43,855 bases of DNA, taken from contig JALSOA010000052.1 in NCBI GenBank assembly GCA_026986725.1, positions 1-43,855 of the forward strand, read 5' to 3'. The notes under the pieces were generated by a model. It did not search any database. It was not told the DNA's origin and worked only from the letters and a program-made list of their open reading frames with translations. The first letter of the stretch is position 1, and every line of letters begins with the position of its first letter. Shown piece after piece: positions 8,262 through 16,719 of this stretch. This DNA is from Acidobacteriota bacterium. Lineage in GTDB: Bacteria; Acidobacteriota; Holophagae; Thermotomaculales; Thermotomaculaceae. Position numbers and translations under genes: made by a program.

Positions 8262-9428
8262 ATGGTTAAAGAACTTATTGTAAAGGATAAAAGGGCATTA
8301 AGAAGGATATCATACGGTTACTTATGGGTTTATTCAAACGAGGTAAAAGATTTAAAAGGCTTTGAAGAGGGAGAGTTATGCTATCTAACAGACTCAAAAG
8401 GTGATTTTCTCGCAACAGCCTATGTTAACCCCCATTCCCTTATATGCGCAAGAATTCTATCAGGGAAAAAAATAAAACCCAACATTCAATTCTTTGAAAA
8501 CAAATTGAAAAAGATTATTGAGTACAAAAGAAAGATAGTTGACCTGAAAAATTCAAGAATTGTCTTTGCCGAAGGGGACGGTCTTCCCGGTTTTATCCTT
8601 GATTTTTACGGGGGCAAGGTTTTATCTGCACAGTTTAACACAAAGGGGGCGGATAATTTAAAAGAGGAATTTTTAAAGGCTGTTGAGATTGTTTTAGGGG
8701 ATTATCCGGTTGTAATAAAGAATCAATCCGTTTTCAGGGAAAAGGAAAACCTTGATGTTGAGGTTTCCACAAAGGGCAATGTGCCTGATGAGGTTTTGAT
8801 TGAAGAAAACGGCATAAAAATGCTTATTCCATTATTAAAAGGCCAGAAAACAGGGTATTATTTTGACCAGAGGGAGAACAAAAAGAGGTTTGGAGAATTT
8901 GCCAAAGGAGAGGTTTTAGACCTTTTTTCATACATTGGGGGTTTCGGGCTTAATGCCGCTCAAAAGGCAGAAAGCGTAACCTTTGTTGACTCCTCACAGA
9001 CTGCAATCGATTATTGCAAAAAAAATATGGAGTTAAATGGGTTTGAAAGCGGAGAGTATATAAAAATGGATGCCTTCAAAGCAATAAGAGAGTTTAAAAA
9101 GGCAAAAAGGGAGTTTGATTTAATCTCAATAGACCCCCCTGCATTTACAAAGTCAAGAAAAACGCTTGACAGGGCAATAAAGGGGTATGCAAACCTGAAC
9201 AGAGAGGTTTTCTCACTTGTGAAAAAAGGGGGAATAGTTTTCACAATGAGCTGTTCAAGGCTTGTTGACATTCAAACATTTGATAGAATTGTTGAAAAAG
9301 CAATTGTTTCAAGCGGGAAAAAGTTAAGGGTAATAGGCAGGCTTTATCAGGCTTTTGACCACACTGTTTTACCGTTTATGAAAGAAACAGAATACCTGAA
9401 AGGCCTGATTTTAATGAGAATCGATTAA
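8262..9428 (+). CDS. rlmI: Class I SAM-dependent rRNA cytosine-C5 methyltransferase, RlmI-like
   Basis: 388 residues. An N-terminal PUA domain (about 1-80) is followed by a linker with the family signature TGYYFDQRENKKRF. The Rossmann methyltransferase domain has motif I DLFSYIGGFGLNAAQ, motif IV SIDPPAFTKSRK and motif VI FTMSCSRL, whose cysteine is the expected nucleophile. RlmI of E. coli methylates 23S rRNA C1962; the target here is inferred from family membership. It leads a plus-strand run with the ROK kinase (5-base gap), though no functional link between them is evident. Confidence 0.85.
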   Translation: MVKELIVKDKRALRRISYGYLWVYSNEVKDLKGFEEGELCYLTDSKGDFLATAYVNPHSLICARILSGKKIKPNIQFFENKLKKIIEYKRKIVDLKNSRIVFAEGDGLPGFILDFYGGKVLSAQFNTKGADNLKEEFLKAVEIVLGDYPVVIKNQSVFREKENLDVEVSTKGNVPDEVLIEENGIKMLIPLLKGQKTGYYFDQRENKKRFGEFAKGEVLDLFSYIGGFGLNAAQKAESVTFVDSSQTAIDYCKKNMELNGFESGEYIKMDAFKAIREFKKAKREFDLISIDPPAFTKSRKTLDRAIKGYANLNREVFSLVKKGGIVFTMSCSRLVDIQTFDRIVEKAIVSSGKKLRVIGRLYQAFDHTVLPFMKETEYLKGLILMRID

Positions 9429-9433
9429 AAGAG

Positions 9434-10327
9434 ATGAGTATCCTTGGCATTGATATAGGGGGAACAAATACAAAGATAGCAATAGGAGATGAAAACTCCT
9501 TTTATCAGGGTTTTCCTGTAATTTTAAAGACCTCCTTTCCCTTTGAGCCATTCCTGAATTCAATCTTTAAAAAATATTTAGATGCGAGCGTTGAAAAGAT
9601 AGGGATAAGCATTGCTGCTAATGTTAATTCAGAAGGGGTTATCGTCAATTCAACAAACCTTAAAATTGAAATACCCCTAAACCTGAAAATGTATGTGGAA
9701 GAGAAAACAGGGAGGGTTTGCAGGGTTATAAACGACGGCAATGCTTCCGCCCTTGCAGTTGCAAATATGGAAGAGTTTAAAAACCATTCCTCAATCGTTG
9801 CAGTAACACTTGGAACAGGCATAGGCGGTGGAATTGTTTTGAATGGTCGGGTTTTAACAACAAAAAACGGGCTTGACAGTGAAATAGGCCACATTACAGT
9901 TGTACCCAATGGCAAAAAATGTGCTTGCGGAAACAGAGGGTGTGTTGAGGTTTACTGCGGGGAAAAAGGGATTGTGGAGAGATACAACGAAAGAGGTAAA
10001 ATCAAAATAAATTCAGTAAGAGATTTGAATAAACTGCTTTTAAAGGGTGATAGTGCAGCTAAAGAGGTAACTATTGAGACAGGTGAAATGATAGGGCAGG
10101 CATTAACCGTTATTACAAACATTTTAGGGGTTGAAATATTTGCACTTGGCGGGGGGGTATGCGGCTTGGGAAAACCTCTAATTGAAACAATAAAAAAACA
10201 CATCCGTAAAAACTGTTTTGGAAGCAAACTTGGAGTTTACCCGGAAGTAAAGGTTATAGACAATGGACAATTTCTCCCTTTAAAAGGGGCAATGAGGCTT
10301 TTTAATGAACAAACCACTACTTTTTAA
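9434..10327 (+). CDS. ROK-family sugar kinase (glucokinase-like)
   Basis: 297 residues. The ATP phosphate-binding loop LGIDIGGTNTK is at the N-terminus, with the catalytic base D101 in VINDGNA and LGTGIGGG as the second phosphate motif. The ROK zinc site EIGHITVVPNGKKCACGNRGCVE has E150, H153, C163, C165 and C170. The length is typical of ROK glucokinases. The sugar is likely glucose or another hexose but cannot be fixed from sequence; the ROK kinases also include N-acetylhexosamine and allose kinases. There is no N-terminal HTH, so it is an enzyme rather than a ROK repressor. Its 3' end overlaps the phosphatase gene by 23 bases. Confidence 0.88.
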   Translation: MSILGIDIGGTNTKIAIGDENSFYQGFPVILKTSFPFEPFLNSIFKKYLDASVEKIGISIAANVNSEGVIVNSTNLKIEIPLNLKMYVEEKTGRVCRVINDGNASALAVANMEEFKNHSSIVAVTLGTGIGGGIVLNGRVLTTKNGLDSEIGHITVVPNGKKCACGNRGCVEVYCGEKGIVERYNERGKIKINSVRDLNKLLLKGDSAAKEVTIETGEMIGQALTVITNILGVEIFALGGGVCGLGKPLIETIKKHIRKNCFGSKLGVYPEVKVIDNGQFLPLKGAMRLFNEQTTTF

Positions 10328-12584
10328 GTTCAGAGCATTCTTTATATTTGCAGTTACTTTAATATCCTTTTTCTTTTACTTAAAACCCGTACCGGACGAT
10401 GGGATAATACCTGTTCAGACATACAGAAGTGTGAAGGTGTTTGCCGTTAAAAACAAAAGCAATGCCAGAAAAAAGAAAATTAAAACTGGGGACACAATCA
10501 TCGGGGTAAATCACCGACTTATAAAAGAAATAGACGATATACCACCACTTATAAAAACACCGAAATCCGATTACCTTTTTGAATCAAAAAATCACAACCT
10601 AATGGAAAAAGAGATTGAAACAAAGGCCTTGAGAAGGATAACAAAACCTGAAATGCTATTCATTTTTGTCTCACTTCTTTTGTTTATACTCTCAATATCC
10701 CTCACACTTAACAACACAGAGATAGAAGAATTGAATTACATTCACAGGGCAAACTTTTTAACCCATTTTGCAACACTGGCATTTGTCATAGGACCTACAT
10801 ACTCTTCTTTTGAATCTTTTTTGTTGATGATAGCCATACTGTCATTTCCCACAGTTCCATTTTCTCTTTCCAGGTTTGTGAATAAAAAAGAAGGCGGAAA
10901 AAATCTTTATTCCCTGTTTCTCACATTCCTCTTAATATTAATTTTTTACCTTTTCTTTTTCTCTCAGAATATCGTCATTGCAACATCCCTTTCACTTGCC
11001 ATCCTGTTTTTTGGCTACCTTAATTTTGCTTACAATCTGAAAAAACAATCACAACATCATTTGCCTGTACCACTTTTCTTTGCCACAGGAATTTACCTTG
11101 CAATATTTACATTAACCATTTTGCTTTTTATAACCCGCGGAGATATTCCATTCTTCTTATTAAAATTTATGGTAATTCAGCAGATAGCATTAAATGGTAT
11201 AATTCTTTACAATATCTTAAAATATGGAATTTCAAACAGGCCCCTTGCTTTAAAAAAATCATTCGTTGATGCCTTTATCTTACTGATTTTGCTTATACTT
11301 TACACATTCTTAATCTACTTTCTAAACAAACTTCTTGGAAAATCTTTCATATCAAACAACCTCAAAATATACTCCATTATGCTCGGAATTTTAATTGTTT
11401 TTATACTCAACCCCATAAACGAATGGTTAAAGGAAAAACTTGAATACCTTTTGTTCAAACAGGAAAAAAAACTTACAGCAAAACTCTTTGAAATGACAGA
11501 TAAAATGATCTCAATAAGAGACAGTGTTGAAATTGAAAAGTATATTGAGACATTGATAAAACAACAACTAAAACTAAATGGAATTGCCTTTATTAAAACA
11601 AACAGAAATATTTTAAAAGAGATAAACTCTCACATAATACTTGAAGCAAATGGGGAAAACAATGAAGAAAACATTATACAGCAACTTGTTGCCCGCTTTA
11701 AAAATAGGGGATTTAAACTGTGTTACCCTTTTCTGGAAAGAGAAGAAAACAAAATCTTTCTTTTAACAAAAAAACCATTAACGATACAGCAAAAAAAGGT
11801 ACTTGAACACATCTTCGCTCAGTTTGCCCTGAGTTATCAAAACATAAAACTAATTGAAAAGGCTCAAAAGCAAATAGAACTTGAAAGGGATATGAAAATA
11901 GCAGGACTAATTCAAAAAAGCCTCATACCTTCATTCCATCCGGAGGGAGAAAATTTTGAAATCTATGGAATTTCAGAAAGTGCAAGAACTGTGGGCGGAG
12001 ATTTCTTTGATTACCTGCCATCAGACGACAGGAGTGTCAAAGCAATTGTTGGGGATGTTGCCGGAAAATCGGTACCCGCTGCAATAATGATGGTATCTGC
12101 AAAAGAAACCATATTTGCAAGGAGTGCAAATTTTAACTCTCCATCAAAACTTATGAGGGAATCCAACAGATTACTGTATTTAAGAAGCAATAAAAATATG
12201 TTTGTGGCCTGTATTTTCTTTGTTTTTGACCCTGAAAACCTTACCTTAACTTACATAAATGCAGGCATGCCATCTCCATTTCTAATCAGAAAAAGTACAA
12301 TTAGCATTTTAAAAAAACAGAAGACAAGGTTTCCCCTTGGTCTTCTTCCTGAGGTTTCTTACAAAGAAGACACAATAAAACTCGAAAAAGGAGATATCCT
12401 GCTTTTTCTAACAGATGGTATTACTGAAACCCTTGGTCAGGAGATATTTGATACCATCGAAAATTGTACAGAGCAAACCTCTGCAATTGAAGTGTGCAAA
12501 TGCATTATAAAAAAGGTGAAGGAAAAAACTGGTAACATTTTAGAAGACGATGCAACTATAGTGGTTCTAAAAGTGAAGGAGTAA
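10305..12584 (+). CDS. Membrane-anchored PP2C/SpoIIE-type serine phosphatase
   Basis: 759 residues. TM1 (about 9-26) is followed by a short extracytoplasmic PDZ-like segment with KTGDTIIGVN near residue 61. About seven further membrane helices (115-375), a GAF-like linker and a coiled stretch (to about 530) lead to a C-terminal SpoIIE/RsbU-type PP2C domain. Metal-binding acids are visible: GGDFFDY (D566, D569), VGDVAGKS (D584), LTDGITE (D704) and EDDATIVV (D748, D749). Such phosphatases usually act on anti-sigma-factor antagonists or similar phosphoproteins, but no such partner is in the window. It overlaps the upstream kinase by 23 bases and is followed after 3 bases by the TPR gene, so these are likely one operon. 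Confidence 0.88.
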   Translation: MNKPLLFKFRAFFIFAVTLISFFFYLKPVPDDGIIPVQTYRSVKVFAVKNKSNARKKKIKTGDTIIGVNHRLIKEIDDIPPLIKTPKSDYLFESKNHNLMEKEIETKALRRITKPEMLFIFVSLLLFILSISLTLNNTEIEELNYIHRANFLTHFATLAFVIGPTYSSFESFLLMIAILSFPTVPFSLSRFVNKKEGGKNLYSLFLTFLLILIFYLFFFSQNIVIATSLSLAILFFGYLNFAYNLKKQSQHHLPVPLFFATGIYLAIFTLTILLFITRGDIPFFLLKFMVIQQIALNGIILYNILKYGISNRPLALKKSFVDAFILLILLILYTFLIYFLNKLLGKSFISNNLKIYSIMLGILIVFILNPINEWLKEKLEYLLFKQEKKLTAKLFEMTDKMISIRDSVEIEKYIETLIKQQLKLNGIAFIKTNRNILKEINSHIILEANGENNEENIIQQLVARFKNRGFKLCYPFLEREENKIFLLTKKPLTIQQKKVLEHIFAQFALSYQNIKLIEKAQKQIELERDMKIAGLIQKSLIPSFHPEGENFEIYGISESARTVGGDFFDYLPSDDRSVKAIVGDVAGKSVPAAIMMVSAKETIFARSANFNSPSKLMRESNRLLYLRSNKNMFVACIFFVFDPENLTLTYINAGMPSPFLIRKSTISILKKQKTRFPLGLLPEVSYKEDTIKLEKGDILLFLTDGITETLGQEIFDTIENCTEQTSAIEVCKCIIKKVKEKTGNILEDDATIVVLKVKE

Positions 12585-12587
12585 GGT

Positions 12588-14003
12588 ATGAAAAAGGTTT
12601 TGATAATAAGCACAATTCTTTGCTTTTTAATACTTGGAACAAAATTTTACATTAATTACTCTAACAAAGAGAACCTATACTCAACAACAAACAAGGTTGC
12701 AATCTCCCATTACGAGAAAGGAGTAAAGTATTCACTTATGTTTTACGCTGCAGATGCAAGAAAAGAATTTAAAAAATCAATTGAATGCGACCCGCATTTC
12801 CCACTTCCATATATCTATCTTATAATGTTGTCAATGGAAAAAAGTGGGAAAGGGATCACCAATTATTATAAAAAAATAGCCGTCCCCGGCAAAAACTGGA
12901 CTGAATTTGAAAAAGCCATTGTCTCTCTATTTCTGGAATTCACAGGCAAAAGAGAAAAGATAAGGGGGAACAAAAAATTTGCAAAAAAAGTTAGAGACAC
13001 AATAGAAAAGTACGCAAACCATGTTGAGATATACCCGATTCTCCTCCCCATGTACCAGTTAGCAATAGGTGATCAGGACAACCTGTTAAAATACTTTGAA
13101 TATCTGCACAAAAAATTTCCAAACAATACCCAGATAATAAACAGACTGGGTTACATGTATCTTCAAAAAAGAAATTACAAAAAAGCGGAATACTATTTCA
13201 AAGAGTACATTTTTGTTGAGCCGGAAAACGCAAACCCTTACGATAGTATAGCCGACCTTTACTATTCAATCGGAGAATTTGAAAAGGCTGCCGGATATTA
13301 CAAAAAAGCATTGTCAATAAAACCAGATTTTTTCAATTCAAGGATAAAACTTTCCCTCTGTTACATCTTTACAGGCAAACTTAAAAAAGCAGTAAAAAAT
13401 CTTGAACTAATTGAAAAATCAGAGAATAACATCCGGGTATTAAATAACATTGTCCTATCATTAAAGGGTCTTGCCTACTTTTTAGGAGAAAACGGGGAAG
13501 AGCTCAAAAAACTATACAACGAAAATAAAAACAGAAACACCTGCTTTATTCTTCCCTTAAAAATCTACTATTCGATCTATTTCAAAAAGCAAAAAAACCT
13601 TGATGAAACACTGAAATTATCACAAAACTGCCCGAAATTCATAAAAGAAATGACATTTCAATCAAAACTTATCAATCTTATGTGGAGTGGGAAAAAGATA
13701 GAGGCTGAAAAACTCTGCAATTATATAATAAAAAGGTTCCCTGATTTCACCTACGACAAGAAGATAATCTATGGATTCACGGCTGTAAAATACCTCATTT
13801 CTCAGAGAAATTACAAAAAAGCCCTGGATTTTTCAACGCAATTCAAAGAAAGAGAAAAAACATACATCCAATTTCTGATAGCAAAAAAAAGAAACGACAA
13901 AAAGAAGTGTCTTGAATTTGCAAAAAAACTCATTCAATACTATAATGATAGCGATAAAAACTTTTACATAAAGAAAGAAGCACTGGAATGCCTGAAAAAG
14001 TAA
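12588..14003 (+). CDS. TPR-repeat protein with N-terminal membrane anchor
   Basis: 471 residues. An N-terminal hydrophobic helix (about 3-22) looks like a signal anchor or uncleaved signal peptide. TPR units are evident at about residues 40-80, 180-215 (NRLGYMYLQKRNYKKAEYYF) and 217-250 (DSIADLYYSIGEFEKAAGYY), with weaker helical repeats to the end. This points to a protein-interaction scaffold. It is 3 bases downstream of the phosphatase and its 3' end overlaps the cyclic-nucleotide-binding gene by 16 bases, suggesting a joint signalling unit. No catalytic motif is seen; lysine is abundant. Confidence 0.8.
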   Translation: MKKVLIISTILCFLILGTKFYINYSNKENLYSTTNKVAISHYEKGVKYSLMFYAADARKEFKKSIECDPHFPLPYIYLIMLSMEKSGKGITNYYKKIAVPGKNWTEFEKAIVSLFLEFTGKREKIRGNKKFAKKVRDTIEKYANHVEIYPILLPMYQLAIGDQDNLLKYFEYLHKKFPNNTQIINRLGYMYLQKRNYKKAEYYFKEYIFVEPENANPYDSIADLYYSIGEFEKAAGYYKKALSIKPDFFNSRIKLSLCYIFTGKLKKAVKNLELIEKSENNIRVLNNIVLSLKGLAYFLGENGEELKKLYNENKNRNTCFILPLKIYYSIYFKKQKNLDETLKLSQNCPKFIKEMTFQSKLINLMWSGKKIEAEKLCNYIIKRFPDFTYDKKIIYGFTAVKYLISQRNYKKALDFSTQFKEREKTYIQFLIAKKRNDKKKCLEFAKKLIQYYNDSDKNFYIKKEALECLKK

Positions 14004-14452
14004 ATGCCATTGCAATTTTACAAAGAGTGCCTGTTTTTGAAGGTCTCTCAGAGGAAAAATTGGGAAAGGTGTCAAAACTCCTAAAACCAGTAAAAGCAAA
14101 AAGCTGCACAACAATAATAAAAGAAAACACAAAAGGTGAAAACCTGTTCATACTCCTTGATGGTGAGGTAAGGGTAAGCAGGTTTATTAAAGGAAAAGAG
14201 GAAGCAATTACATTCTTAAAACCAGGTTGCCTGTTTGGGGAAATGGCAATCCTTGGAGACCTTGAACGAAGCGCGACAATAATTGCACATACAGATGTAG
14301 TAATGTTTACTCTAAAAGGAAGTGAATTCATAAACTTGCTAAACAAAGATAAAGAACTTGGTTTTAATGTTTACAAAAAAATGGCTGAGATACTTGCGCA
14401 AAGACTGAAAGCCCTGGACAAAAGATATCACGACATACTTGCACTGATATAG
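13988..14452 (+). CDS. Stand-alone cyclic-nucleotide-binding domain protein
   Basis: 154 residues forming one cNMP-binding (CRP/CAP effector) beta-roll: GENLFILLDGEVRVSRF, then the phosphate-binding cassette LFGEMAILGDLERSATI with E85 and R94, then a C-terminal helix. There is no helix-turn-helix, so it is not a CRP-type transcription factor. It would act by protein contact, for example with the TPR protein or PP2C phosphatase just upstream. The 16-base overlap with the TPR gene suggests translational coupling. Ligand (cAMP, cGMP or none) is not determinable. Confidence 0.82.
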   Translation: MPEKVNAIAILQRVPVFEGLSEEKLGKVSKLLKPVKAKSCTTIIKENTKGENLFILLDGEVRVSRFIKGKEEAITFLKPGCLFGEMAILGDLERSATIIAHTDVVMFTLKGSEFINLLNKDKELGFNVYKKMAEILAQRLKALDKRYHDILALI

Positions 14453-14491
14453 CATCTTTTAATTAAGAATTTAAAATAAAAATTAACCAAA

Positions 14492-14521
14492 TTGTTTGTA
14501 ACCTTTTCAAAAATGTAATAT
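14492..14521 (+). promoter_or_regulatory. trxA: Candidate promoter of trxA
   Basis: TTGTTT, 18-bp spacer, TAATAT. An overlapping alternative is TTGTAA, 17 bp, TATCAT. Either fits a sigma-70-type promoter in the 129-base gap before trxA. Confidence 0.4.
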
Positions 14522-14581
14522 CATACACAAGTGACTGTGGCATTATAGAAGCCAGCAGAAAATTATAGGGAGGAAATAAAG

Positions 14582-14917
14582 ATGGCAAAAAACATTGTTG
14601 AAATTACAGATGCAAACTTCCAGTCAGAGGTGTTAGACCACAAAGGTGTTGTACTTGTTGACTTCTGGGCACCATGGTGTGGCCCCTGCAGAATGATAGC
14701 ACCAATTTTAGAGGAACTTGCCGAGGAATATCAGGGAAAGGTAAAGATAGGAAAGGTAAATGTTGACGAACATCAGATGTATGCAAGAAATTACGGTATA
14801 GCATCCATACCAACCTTGCTACTTTTCAAAGACGGAAAACTTGTTGACAGGGCAATAGGAGCAATGCCAAAACCACACCTTGAACAGTTTTTAATGGGAG
14901 CACTTCTATCCAACTAA
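14582..14917 (+). CDS. trxA: Thioredoxin
   Basis: 111 residues, the classic single-domain length. Active site FWAPWCGPCRM (C33, C36), buried aspartate in LVDFW and the cis-proline loop IASIPTLLLF are all present. There is no signal peptide, so it is a cytoplasmic disulfide reductase. A strong AGGGAGGAAATAAAG site precedes the ATG. It is followed after 12 bases by the FmdB-type zinc protein and then a terminator. No thioredoxin reductase is in the window. Confidence 0.95.
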   Translation: MAKNIVEITDANFQSEVLDHKGVVLVDFWAPWCGPCRMIAPILEELAEEYQGKVKIGKVNVDEHQMYARNYGIASIPTLLLFKDGKLVDRAIGAMPKPHLEQFLMGALLSN

Positions 14918-14929
14918 GGGAGGGGGTTA

Positions 14930-15127
14930 ATGCCAATATACGAATACCGCTGCAAAGACTGCGGTAAAACATTTGAAAAACTGGTGTTCAACTCTTCTCA
15001 AAGTAAAAACGTTGAATGCTCTCATTGTAAAAGCAAGAACACTGAAAAACTTGTTTCGGCCATATCCTCAGCAGGATTGTCCTCAGGAAGTTCCGGAGGT
15101 TCATGCGGCTACGGCGGATTTAGCTGA
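14930..15127 (+). CDS. FmdB-family putative zinc-ribbon protein
   Basis: 65 residues. MPIYEYRCKDCGKTFEKLV opens the protein, then C30 and C33 complete a CxxC...CxxC zinc ribbon with C8 and C11. The tail is rich in Ser and Gly and ends CGYGGFS. This is the FmdB regulatory-protein family named after a formamidase regulator; its general role is uncertain. A GGGAGGGGG ribosome site precedes the start. Likely cotranscribed with trxA. Confidence 0.88.
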   Translation: MPIYEYRCKDCGKTFEKLVFNSSQSKNVECSHCKSKNTEKLVSAISSAGLSSGSSGGSCGYGGFS

Positions 15128-15162
15128 GCATAAAAACAATCAGGCAGTTTGCCTGAAAGGAA

Positions 15163-15188
15163 AAGCCCCGAAAGATCGGGGCTTTTTT
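15163..15188. terminator. Bidirectional terminator between trxA-fmdB and the DUF4139 gene
   Basis: AAGCCCCGA, an AAGA loop and TCGGGGCTT form a 9-bp stem followed by T6 on the plus strand. On the minus strand the stem is followed by TTTTCCTTT. A second small hairpin (CAGGC/GCCTG, 15141-15155) lies just before it. Confidence 0.85.
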
Positions 15189-15214
15189 ATTCCATGTTAA
15201 AAAGCAAAATAAGA

Positions 15215-16618
15215 TCAATAGTATATCTCAGCATCCTCTGGATATTCAATTACAAACACAACCTTTATCCTTTTAATCTGACCGGGCTTTAAATCCACTT
15301 TAAATTCAAGTTTACCCTTTTTGCTCAATCTGTACTTCTGTACACCTGTTACTTTAACATCCCTCACCCTTATATCAGCATTAGTAGAGATAGGGATGGC
15401 ATCTATAACACTCACCTCTTTATTTTTTTTGCCTATATTCCTCAAAACAATTTCATACCCATCCTTTAAAGTCTTCTTTGTTTTAAAAAATCCCTCTTTT
15501 TTCTCAAAGTTTACAATGTCTTTCCTGTCTACCCTTATCGAATAATCAACCCCTGCGAAAATCCTGTACTTCTTATCCCTGAAAGCACCCTGAACATTAT
15601 CGTAAACCTCTTTTCCAGAGTAAACCTTCCACTGATCGGAATCAATTTCAAAAGGCAAATTAAAAGAGTACTCCCTGTAAACCGTTGTATCCCTTCTGGG
15701 ATAAACCACAAGCCTTGAAGAAACCGAAACAATGGAAGAAAAAAGTTTAAACCTTTTTTCCTTTCCATCACTTGGAAGCATAACATTCTGTAAAAGGTAA
15801 ACCCTTGAATCTATTTGAGAGATGGAAATCTTCTCCCGTGATAGTTTATTTATGGCCTTTTTTTTCATTGGCGGAGCAGCAGAAAGCATCCTGGAAGAGG
15901 AATACTCCTCCTCATAAGCTTTACCTTCAGTGATTTCCCAGGGGGCAAATTGATAAGGATAAAAACTTCTCCTTGAAGAGAAATTCATCAGGTAAACAGA
16001 ATCACATTTTAAATCAATACCACTTCTATTGACCATAACAAGATCTTTCAATACCCTCCCCTTTTTAGAGTTTGCGTCATAATAAAAGAGGTTCTCTGTC
16101 TTAAAATCAATCCCTTTAAACTCAATACGATAAGAATTAAACGAAGCAGGAAGGGATGCAAAGAAAGGATGCTTACTAACCGCACAGGAAGAAAGAATAC
16201 CATTCAATCTCTTTAATTTAAGGCTAAGTTCCTTTATCTTTTTCTCAATCTCAAAATAAGTCTTTGCAAAGTACCTGGCATTCTTAAAAGCAGAAACTGT
16301 GTCCTGATAGGAGCCAAACTTCAACCCTCGCTCCACATTGTTCAAAAAACTTTTCTCCTTATTCAAAACCTCTATTTTGCCAGACAACGACAGAGCCCTG
16401 TTATAAAAATCTTTAAGATAACACTTTTCATTCAAAACACCATTAAAAGGGAAAACCCTGACCTTAACACCATCGCAAAACACATCAGCCCTGTTAAAGC
16501 CAACAAAAGGGTTTTTATTATCAGGATAGTAAACACAACCATCTTTAAAAACTCTCAACTCAGAGGGGAAAACTAATAAAGGGAAAAACAATAAAACAAA
16601 AAAAACAAACCTTTTCAC
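15215..16618 (-). CDS. Exported DUF4139-domain protein
   Basis: 467 residues starting at the GTG at 16618, which has AAGGAGG 5 bases upstream; the longer frame start would place that ribosome site inside the gene. A signal peptide, MKRFVFFVLLFFPLLVFPS, opens the protein. A coiled helical region (about 80-140) is followed by beta-rich sequence. The C-terminal half has LRNIGKKNKEVSVIDAIPIS and a closing FVIEYPEDAEIYY, matching the DUF4139 (MuiA-like) domain. Members are exported and often linked to cell surface or polysaccharide phenotypes, but the function is not established. The N-terminal DUF4140 partner domain is poorly conserved here. It lies just downstream of the nuo terminator on the same strand. 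Confidence 0.7.
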   Translation of the reverse strand: MKRFVFFVLLFFPLLVFPSELRVFKDGCVYYPDNKNPFVGFNRADVFCDGVKVRVFPFNGVLNEKCYLKDFYNRALSLSGKIEVLNKEKSFLNNVERGLKFGSYQDTVSAFKNARYFAKTYFEIEKKIKELSLKLKRLNGILSSCAVSKHPFFASLPASFNSYRIEFKGIDFKTENLFYYDANSKKGRVLKDLVMVNRSGIDLKCDSVYLMNFSSRRSFYPYQFAPWEITEGKAYEEEYSSSRMLSAAPPMKKKAINKLSREKISISQIDSRVYLLQNVMLPSDGKEKRFKLFSSIVSVSSRLVVYPRRDTTVYREYSFNLPFEIDSDQWKVYSGKEVYDNVQGAFRDKKYRIFAGVDYSIRVDRKDIVNFEKKEGFFKTKKTLKDGYEIVLRNIGKKNKEVSVIDAIPISTNADIRVRDVKVTGVQKYRLSKKGKLEFKVDLKPGQIKRIKVVFVIEYPEDAEIYY

Positions 16619-16653
16619 ATTATCCTCCTTATACAATTTGTTTTTACTTAAAT

Positions 16654-16662
16654 TTTATAACA
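16654..16662 (-). promoter_or_regulatory. Extended -10 promoter of the DUF4139 gene
   Basis: Minus strand TGTTATAAA (TGn-TATAAA), about 36 bases before the GTG start. No -35 is clear because the upstream bases are the T-tract of the nuo terminator. Confidence 0.4.
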
Positions 16663-16671
16663 AAAAGTCAT

Positions 16672-16699
16672 AAAAAAAAAGCCCCGGAAGATCGGGGCT
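16672..16699 (-). terminator. Rho-independent terminator of the nuo operon
   Basis: On the minus strand GCCCCG, a 6-base loop and CGGGGC are followed by nine T. It begins about 20 bases after the nuoN stop. The stem core is nearly the same as in the terminator at 15163. Confidence 0.9.
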
Positions 16700-16719
16700 A
16701 ATATGAGGTTGGAAATGTA

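Noticed and set aside
14539-14554. TGGCATTATAGAAGCC before trxA as a second sigma-54 promoter
   Set aside because: GG-N10-GC spacing is present but the -12 half reads AAGC rather than TTGC, and sigma-70-like hexamers fit just upstream.
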